From positions 248,001 through 312,000 of the forward strand of contig NZ_JACEHE010000006.1 of assembly GCF_013778455.1 (NCBI RefSeq): a DNA stretch of 64,000 nt, read 5' to 3'. Shown here piece after piece: positions 59,329 to 64,000 of the stretch. Position 1 is the stretch's first letter; every line of letters begins with the position of its first letter. The notes under the pieces are model-generated. The model did no database searches and had not been told where the DNA came from. It saw only the letters and a list, made by a program, of their open reading frames with translations. The translations under genes and the position numbers were made by a program. The DNA is from Streptomyces himalayensis subsp. himalayensis. Its GTDB lineage: Bacteria > Actinomycetota > Actinomycetes > Streptomycetales > Streptomycetaceae.

Positions 59329-61143
59329 TTGCGCCGACGCATATGGGGTCCGGCCGCGTTACTCGCTCTTCTCGGTACGGTGGCGCCGGTGGTCACGGTG
59401 GCGCCAGTGGCATCCGCCGAGGCCGCCACACAGGCGGCACCTTCAGAGGCCGCGCCCGGCGGGAGAGCCGAGCCGCTCCCCCTGGAGCGGCTCTTCGACA
59501 ACAGAGCGGTCAGCGACGACGCCCGCCCCGGCGACGCGGACTTCGACGGCTCGGGCGGCTCCCTGTCGGCCCAGGACCTGACGGCCGCCGGATGGACCCG
59601 CGGGCGTTCCCTGGCCGTGCACGGCGCCCGGCTGACCTGGCCGCGCACGGCCCCGGGCGAGCCGGACAACGTGCGCGCGGACGGCCAGTCCGTACGGGTG
59701 CCGGGGCGCGGCGACGCCCTTGCCTTCCTGGTCGCCGGGACGGGCGGCGCGGCGCAGGGCACCGGAACGGTCCGGTATCAGGACGGCTCGTACAGCACGT
59801 ACCGGCTGACCGCACCGGACTGGCGCACCGGCCCCCTGGCCACGAAGGCCGTGGCGCTGCCGCACATCAACACACCCGGCGGCCAACTCGCCGAGAAGGC
59901 ACGGCTCTACGTGGTGACAGTGCCGGTCGCTCGAGGCCGCGCCGTCGCCTCGGTCGAGCTGCCCAGGGACAACGGGCCGGACCTGCATGTCTTCGCGCTG
60001 TCCGTGCGGGCGACGACCGAGGGATGGACGGGCAGTTGGTCGGCGTCCACCTCCGGTTACGCGGCTGTGGGGCCCTGGACGGACCGGACGGTACGGCTCG
60101 TGGTGCACACCAGCACGGGCGGTCCGCGGGTGCGCATCCGGCTCGAGAACACCTTCGCGGCCACGCCCGTACGCATCGGCAGTGCGACGGTGGCCGTGCA
60201 GAGCGCGGGGGCGGAGGCGCGTGGCGAACCCGTGGCGCTGTCGTTCCGGGGCGCGGCCGGGACCGAAATCCCGGCGGGGGCACAGGCGTTCAGCGACCCG
60301 CTGGACTTCGACGTGCCCGCCGACACCAACCTGCTGGTGAGCTTCCATCTGCCCGGCACCGTGACGGCGGCGCCCCTGCACAGCCAGGCCATCCAGCGGT
60401 CGTACGTGAGCGAGCCGGGCGACCACGCGGCGGACGGCTCCCCCGCCGCGTACACCTCGACGATCAGCACCTGGCCGCTGCTGACCGGGGTCGACGTGGG
60501 CGGTGGGTCGGGGTCCGTGGTGCTGCTCGGAGACTCGATCACCGACGGCGTGAGGTCGACGCAGGACGCGAACCGCCGGTGGCCCGATGTGCTGGCCAGG
60601 CGGCTGCTGAACCAGAGCGCGGTCCCTCGGTACGGGGTGCTCAACCATGGCATCTCGGCGAACCGTGTGGTCACCGACCGCTACCCCGGTGACGGGGTCT
60701 CCACCGACACGGGCGGCGTCAGCGCCCTGCATCGGCTCGACCGCGATGTCCTCGCGCAGACCTCGGTGCGGACGGTGGTGGTCTTCCAGGGCGTCAACGA
60801 TGTCCGGTGGGGGGCTTCGGCGGACCAGGTGATCGCCGGGCTGCGGGAGATCGCCGAACGGGCGCGGGGGCGTGGGCTTCGGGTGGTGGGTGCGACGATC
60901 GCGCCCTGTCAAGGGGAGTCGTTGTGCACCGCGTCTGCGGATGCGGAGCGGGTTGCCGTCAATGCGTATATCCGGGACAGCGGGGTCTTTGACGCGGTGC
61001 TGGACTTTGATGCGGTCTTGCGGGATCCCGCGGAGCCGGCGCGGATGCTGGCCGCTTATGACAGCGGGGATCATCTGCATCCGGGGGATGCGGGGTTGAA
61101 GGCGATTGCGGAGTCGGTGGATTTGGGGGTGCTGGGGCCGTAG
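59329..61143 (+). CDS. Secreted SGNH/GDSL hydrolase
   Basis: A 604-residue exported esterase-like enzyme. The start is TTG at 59329, chosen because GGAGGAG stands just upstream and no ATG/GTG gives the signal peptide (IWGPAALLALLGTVAPVVTV). Residues 60-380 are a beta-rich N-terminal region. The catalytic domain follows: block I VVLLGDSITDG, block II HGISANRV, block III QGVNDVRW and block V DHLHPGDAG. Ser, Asp and His are all present. Substrate unknown; likely a deacetylase or lipase on extracellular material. Confidence 0.9.
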   Translation: MRRRIWGPAALLALLGTVAPVVTVAPVASAEAATQAAPSEAAPGGRAEPLPLERLFDNRAVSDDARPGDADFDGSGGSLSAQDLTAAGWTRGRSLAVHGARLTWPRTAPGEPDNVRADGQSVRVPGRGDALAFLVAGTGGAAQGTGTVRYQDGSYSTYRLTAPDWRTGPLATKAVALPHINTPGGQLAEKARLYVVTVPVARGRAVASVELPRDNGPDLHVFALSVRATTEGWTGSWSASTSGYAAVGPWTDRTVRLVVHTSTGGPRVRIRLENTFAATPVRIGSATVAVQSAGAEARGEPVALSFRGAAGTEIPAGAQAFSDPLDFDVPADTNLLVSFHLPGTVTAAPLHSQAIQRSYVSEPGDHAADGSPAAYTSTISTWPLLTGVDVGGGSGSVVLLGDSITDGVRSTQDANRRWPDVLARRLLNQSAVPRYGVLNHGISANRVVTDRYPGDGVSTDTGGVSALHRLDRDVLAQTSVRTVVVFQGVNDVRWGASADQVIAGLREIAERARGRGLRVVGATIAPCQGESLCTASADAERVAVNAYIRDSGVFDAVLDFDAVLRDPAEPARMLAAYDSGDHLHPGDAGLKAIAESVDLGVLGP

Positions 61144-61197
61144 CGGTTGGGGTGGGGCGCTGCGCTGGGCTTTCCCCGGTCCCACCCCTTCCCGAAA

Positions 61198-61270
61198 CTG
61201 GGGGCTCCGCCCCCAGGCCCCCGAAATCGCCCTTCGGGCTCGTCCTCAAACGCCGGACGGGCTGAAAATA
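61198..61270. repeat. Streptomyces intergenic repeat with terminator hairpin
   Basis: CTGGGGGC (61198-61205) pairs with GCCCCCAG (61209-61216) across a TCC loop. It is followed by TCAAACGCCGGACGGGCT (61245-61262), a sequence found widely between Streptomyces genes. It separates the SGNH hydrolase from the convergent exonuclease gene and probably terminates one or both. Confidence 0.75.
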
Positions 61271-61294
61271 CGGGAAGGGGCGGGATGGGGGAAA

Positions 61295-62074
61295 TCACAC
61301 GTCGAGGTCCACCACAACGGGGGCGTGATCCGACGCCCCCTTCCCCTTCCGCTCCTCGCGGTCAACGTACGCATCCGACACAGCCTTGGCGAACGCCTCG
61401 TTCCCGTAGACGAGATCGATCCGCATCCCCCGGTTCTTGGGGAAGCACAACTGCCGATAATCCCAGTACGTAAAGGGCTGCTCATACTTCAGCGGCCGCG
61501 GGACCACATCCGAAAGCCCCGCCTCCCGCAGCGACGCGAGTGCCGCCCGCTCGGCGGGAGTGACATGCGTGGAGCCCTCGAAGAACTCGGGGTCCCACAC
61601 GTCGTCGTCGGTCGGCGCGATGTTGTAGTCACCCAGGACGGCGAAGGGGCGACTGCCCGCCGCGTCGCCCGCGACCGCCGCCTTGAGCGCCTCGATCCAC
61701 TGCAGCTTGTACGCATAGTGAGCGTGCTCGACCTCGCGGCCGTTCGGCACGTACACCGACCAGACGCGGGCCGGGCCGCACGTCGCGGAGATGGCGCGGG
61801 GCTCCTCGGCGCCGTCGTACCCGGGGTCGCCCGGCAGGCCCCTGACCACGTCCTCGATGCCGACCCGGGAGATCACCGCCACGCCGTTCCACCGGCCCGT
61901 GGCGTGCACCGCCGACTCATAGCCGAGCTCGCGAAGCTGCTCGACCGGGAATCCCTCGGCGGTCGTCTTGGCCTCCTGGAGGCACAGCACGTCCGTACCG
62001 CTGCTCTCCAGCCAGGCCAGCAGCCTCGGGAGGCGAGCGGTGATCGAGTTCACGTTCCAGGTGGCGATGCGCAT
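61295..62074 (-). CDS. xth: Exodeoxyribonuclease III
   Basis: Cuts DNA at abasic sites and trims 3' ends during base-excision repair. 259 residues with the complete ExoIII/AP endonuclease set: IATWNVNSI, Glu in LCLQEAKTT, YVPNG, GDYNIAPTDDD, and SDHAPVVVD at the end. ATG at 62074 starts exactly at the core. Confidence 0.95.
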   Translation of the reverse strand: MRIATWNVNSITARLPRLLAWLESSGTDVLCLQEAKTTAEGFPVEQLRELGYESAVHATGRWNGVAVISRVGIEDVVRGLPGDPGYDGAEEPRAISATCGPARVWSVYVPNGREVEHAHYAYKLQWIEALKAAVAGDAAGSRPFAVLGDYNIAPTDDDVWDPEFFEGSTHVTPAERAALASLREAGLSDVVPRPLKYEQPFTYWDYRQLCFPKNRGMRIDLVYGNEAFAKAVSDAYVDREERKGKGASDHAPVVVDLDV

Positions 62075-62271
62075 GCCCTACAAACTACCGGTCGGGTACG
62101 ACAAACGTCCGGCCGCGTGGGTGAGCGGCCGCACGGCCGGGGCGCAGACGCTGCGGAAACCGCCCACCGCCGACTTGCCGCCCACCGCCGACATGCCGAC
62201 CGCCGCCGTCACCGGCCGGCTGGTGAGCAGCCTGCCCGGCGCCGGCGGCGGAGGATACGGCGCGTGCTCTC
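62075..62271. other. Intergenic region with no clear gene
   Basis: About 200 bp. It holds short 18-bp direct repeats (CGCCCACCGCCGACWTGC near 62160-62195) and no convincing coding or RNA signal. Confidence 0.4.
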
Positions 62272-63318
62272 TTACTTGGTGAGGTAGCTCTCCAGGTCCG
62301 CGACGACCTCGTTCGCGGCCGTGACGCCGAGGCCGAGGTACCACGTCTCGTCCGGCACGTCGTAGGCGTGGCCGGCCTTGACGGCCTTCAGGTTCTTCCA
62401 CAGCGGGTTGCCCTGGGCCTTGGACTTGTCGGTGGCCTTCGGGTCGCCGTAGACGCCGGTGAAGATGTAGTCGGCGTCGGCCTGATCGATGTTCTCGGCG
62501 CTCACCTCGGCGGCGAGGTCCTCGATGTCCTGGTTCTTCGGGCGCGGGATGCCGGCGTCCTTGAGGATGGTGCCGATGAACGAGGCGTTGGCGTAGAGGC
62601 GGATCACGCCGTCGGGCAGGTAGCGGACCATCGAGACGGTCGGCTTGTCCGCACCGAGCTTGTCGCTGAGCGCCGCCACCTTCTTGTCGTAAGCGGCGAG
62701 CTGCGACTTGGCCTCGGCGGTCTTGTCGAGCGCCGCCGCGTTGAGAAGGTAGTTCTCCTTCCACGTGAAGCCGGGGCGGAGGGAGAAGATCGTCGGCGCG
62801 ATCTGCTTCAGCTCGTCGTACTTGTCCGCGGCGCGCAGCTGGCTGCCGAGAATGAGGTCGGGCTTGAGCGCGGCGATGGCCTCGAGGTTGAGGTTGTTGA
62901 TGGTGCCGACGTTCGTGGGGCTGCCGGCGTCCTTCTTCAGGTACGAGGGCAGCTCCGGGGAGCCCTCGGTGGGCGCGAGACCGACCGGCTTGATGCCCAG
63001 CGACACGACGTTGTCGAGCTCGCCGACGTCCAGGACGACGACGCGCTTGGGCTGGGACTTGATCTCGGTCTCGCCCATGGCATGGGTGACGGTGCGCGGC
63101 CATTCGCCGGGCCCTGCGTCGGTGCCCATCTCAGCGGTCTTCTTGGCGGCGTCGCCGAAGTCCTCGCCGCCCTGGGCGACGGCCTTCTTGTCGCTGGCTC
63201 CCGCCGTGGCCTTGGCCGACCCCTCACCGGAGTCGGACGAACCGCCGCATGCCGCGAGGGACAGCGTGGCGGCGACGACGAGGGCGACGGCAGCGGTGCC
63301 GCGGCGCCGAAGAGACAT
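62272..63318 (-). CDS. Iron-siderophore ABC substrate-binding lipoprotein
   Basis: A 348-residue FecB/FatB-type protein. The lipoprotein signal is AVALVVAATLSLAACGG, with Cys at about 24. The core is KSQPKRVVVLDVGELDNVVS, LKPDLILGSQLRAADKYDEL and AENIDQADADYIFTGVYGD. It binds a ferric siderophore outside the membrane. An iron box lies 40 bp upstream, so synthesis rises under iron limitation. The next gene on this strand upstream is a siderophore ATPase. Confidence 0.93.
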   Translation of the reverse strand: MSLRRRGTAAVALVVAATLSLAACGGSSDSGEGSAKATAGASDKKAVAQGGEDFGDAAKKTAEMGTDAGPGEWPRTVTHAMGETEIKSQPKRVVVLDVGELDNVVSLGIKPVGLAPTEGSPELPSYLKKDAGSPTNVGTINNLNLEAIAALKPDLILGSQLRAADKYDELKQIAPTIFSLRPGFTWKENYLLNAAALDKTAEAKSQLAAYDKKVAALSDKLGADKPTVSMVRYLPDGVIRLYANASFIGTILKDAGIPRPKNQDIEDLAAEVSAENIDQADADYIFTGVYGDPKATDKSKAQGNPLWKNLKAVKAGHAYDVPDETWYLGLGVTAANEVVADLESYLTK

Positions 63319-63357
63319 ACAAGGCTCCTGTGTTGCTGTGAATCACCTAAGAGATCC

Positions 63358-63376
63358 TTAGGTGAGGCTAACTTAT
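63358..63376. promoter_or_regulatory. Iron box (DmdR1/IdeR-type operator)
   Basis: TTAGGTGAGGCTAACTTAT matches the actinobacterial consensus TTAGGTTAGGCTAACCTAA at nearly all positions. It lies 40 bp upstream of the siderophore-binding protein gene. A second overlapping inverted repeat pairs TCACCTAA (63343-63350) with TTAGGTGA (63358-63365). Confidence 0.85.
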
Positions 63377-63424
63377 GTTGACCCTGCGTAGGTACGGCAA
63401 GTGGCGGATCATGTGCTTCCGGTC

Positions 63425-63549
63425 ACGGACGTGCGGTACTCAACTGGTCCAATTACGGGCGAGAATGATCGACTCGCCTGTTCACGGACACATAAGGTCA
63501 ACTCATCCGTTTACGGACGCGCGGTGGCCAAGTCGGCCATTCACGGACG
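63425..63549. repeat. Degenerate ~30-bp repeat array
   Basis: ACGGAC cores at 63425, 63455 (ACGGGC), 63484, 63513 and 63544 recur every 29-31 bp, with similar flanks (TTC before, CAACTC/GACTC after). It runs up to and into the 3' end of the ATPase gene, whose own coding end has 30-bp repeats. Confidence 0.6.
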
Positions 63550-64000
63550 TGCAGTCGTCAACTCGTCCGCGGGCCCGGCCTCATCGCCCTGACTGTCCCC
63601 GGGCCCGGCCTCGTCGCCCTGCCTGTCCGCAAGCCCCGCCTCGTCGCCCTCACCGCCCGGCTGCCAGGGCGCGCCCGGCACGACCAGAGGATCGCCCGTC
63701 ACCGGGTCCGGTACGACGACCGACGCAAGCCCGAAGACCTCCCGCACGAGATCCGCGGTGACGACGTCGCCGGGAGAGCCCTGCGCGACGATCCGGCCGG
63801 CCTTCATGGCGACCAGATGGTCGGCGTACCGTGCGGCCTGGTTGAGGTCGTGCAGGACGGCGACGACCGTCCGACCGCGCTCGCGGTTGAGCTGCCGGAC
63901 CACGTTCAGCACCTCGACCTGGTGGGCGATGTCGAGGTAGGTGGTCGGCTCGTCGAGCAGCAGCAGGTCGGTGTCCTGGGCGAGGGCCATGGCGATCCAG
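63541..64000 (-). CDS. Siderophore ABC transporter ATPase, 5' part outside window
   Basis: The C-terminal part of a FecE/FepC-type ATPase, about 153 codons visible and open beyond the right edge. LLLLDEPTTYLDIAHQVEVL is Walker B with the D-loop and AVLHDLNQAARYADH carries the switch His. The tail (63570-63660) has three 10-residue, 30-bp repeats, GDEAGLADRQ-like, not part of the usual family. It lies on the same strand as the binding protein and probably energises its importer. Confidence 0.9.
   Translation of the reverse strand, partial: WIAMALAQDTDLLLLDEPTTYLDIAHQVEVLNVVRQLNRERGRTVVAVLHDLNQAARYADHLVAMKAGRIVAQGSPGDVVTADLVREVFGLASVVVPDPVTGDPLVVPGAPWQPGGEGDEAGLADRQGDEAGPGDSQGDEAGPADELTTARP
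63565..63660. repeat. 30-bp in-frame repeats in the ATPase C-terminus
   Basis: Three adjacent 30-bp units encode DEAGPADxxG-like decapeptides just before the stop. They share the period of the non-coding array that follows downstream (63425-63549). Confidence 0.7.

Noticed and set aside
1..64000. tRNA, rRNA or riboswitch genes
   Set aside because: I looked for cloverleaf and conserved rRNA segments and saw none. Hairpins found are explained as terminators or repeats. A tRNAscan-SE/Rfam run would settle this.

Overview
The window is high-GC actinobacterial chromosome, almost certainly Streptomyces. The signs are the codon bias, DUF6223 and DUF6278 proteins, a GluABCD amino-acid transporter, a MerR regulator fused to a VOC domain, GTG/TTG starts, 4-bp ATGA/GTGA gene overlaps and genus-typical intergenic repeats. 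I saw no rRNA, tRNA or CRISPR. Both ends cut genes: psd on the left and a siderophore ABC ATPase on the right.

Layout. 0-1.5 kb: phosphatidylethanolamine synthesis (psd, pssA) ending in a perfect terminator. 1.8-10.2 kb: glycerate kinase, then enzymes that make or consume ADP-ribose derivatives (ADP-ribosylglycohydrolase, Nudix hydrolase, sirtuin, macrodomain protein) around an alkylation-repair pair (Ada-AlkA and Ogt). 10.2-14.0 kb: inositol-phosphatase-like enzyme and a gamma-glutamyltransferase homologue among gene relics (S1-like, integrase, short-chain dehydrogenase). 14.0-22.7 kb: DUF6223 protein, NarL-type two-component system, MerR-VOC regulator beside a flavin monooxygenase, a CPT-like kinase, a tandem universal stress protein and an RCC1-repeat secreted protein. 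22.9-28.6 kb: five-gene oligopeptide-type ABC importer with 4-bp overlaps throughout. 28.7-32.5 kb: 21-bp direct repeats, a His/Met-rich membrane protein, an ECF sigma factor coupled to a 71-residue Cys-cluster protein, and DUF4232/DUF3558 surface proteins.

32.5-41.7 kb is the most coherent pathway: NCS1 permease, LLM oxidoreductase, dihydropyrimidinase, two beta-ureidopropionase-like amidases, a class III aminotransferase and a PucR regulator, all on the minus strand. It looks like reductive pyrimidine (or hydantoin) catabolism without a recognisable dihydropyrimidine dehydrogenase; the LLM enzyme is the only local redox candidate. 41.9-46 kb: a repeat-rich 705-aa protein and a secreted gamma-glutamyltransferase.

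46-53.1 kb is a mobile-DNA scar: a tyrosine-recombinase tail, a resolvase broken by three frameshifts, an ArsR/MFS pair, a Tn3-transposase tail, and an intact large serine recombinase ending near a strong palindrome and a probably truncated host gene. 53.5-64 kb returns to core-like genes: secreted CocE-type hydrolase, gluABCD, DUF6278, secreted SGNH hydrolase, exonuclease III and an iron-box-controlled siderophore uptake locus. A recurring oddity is short tandem repeats spanning gene 3' ends (8.1, 58.7 and 63.5 kb).
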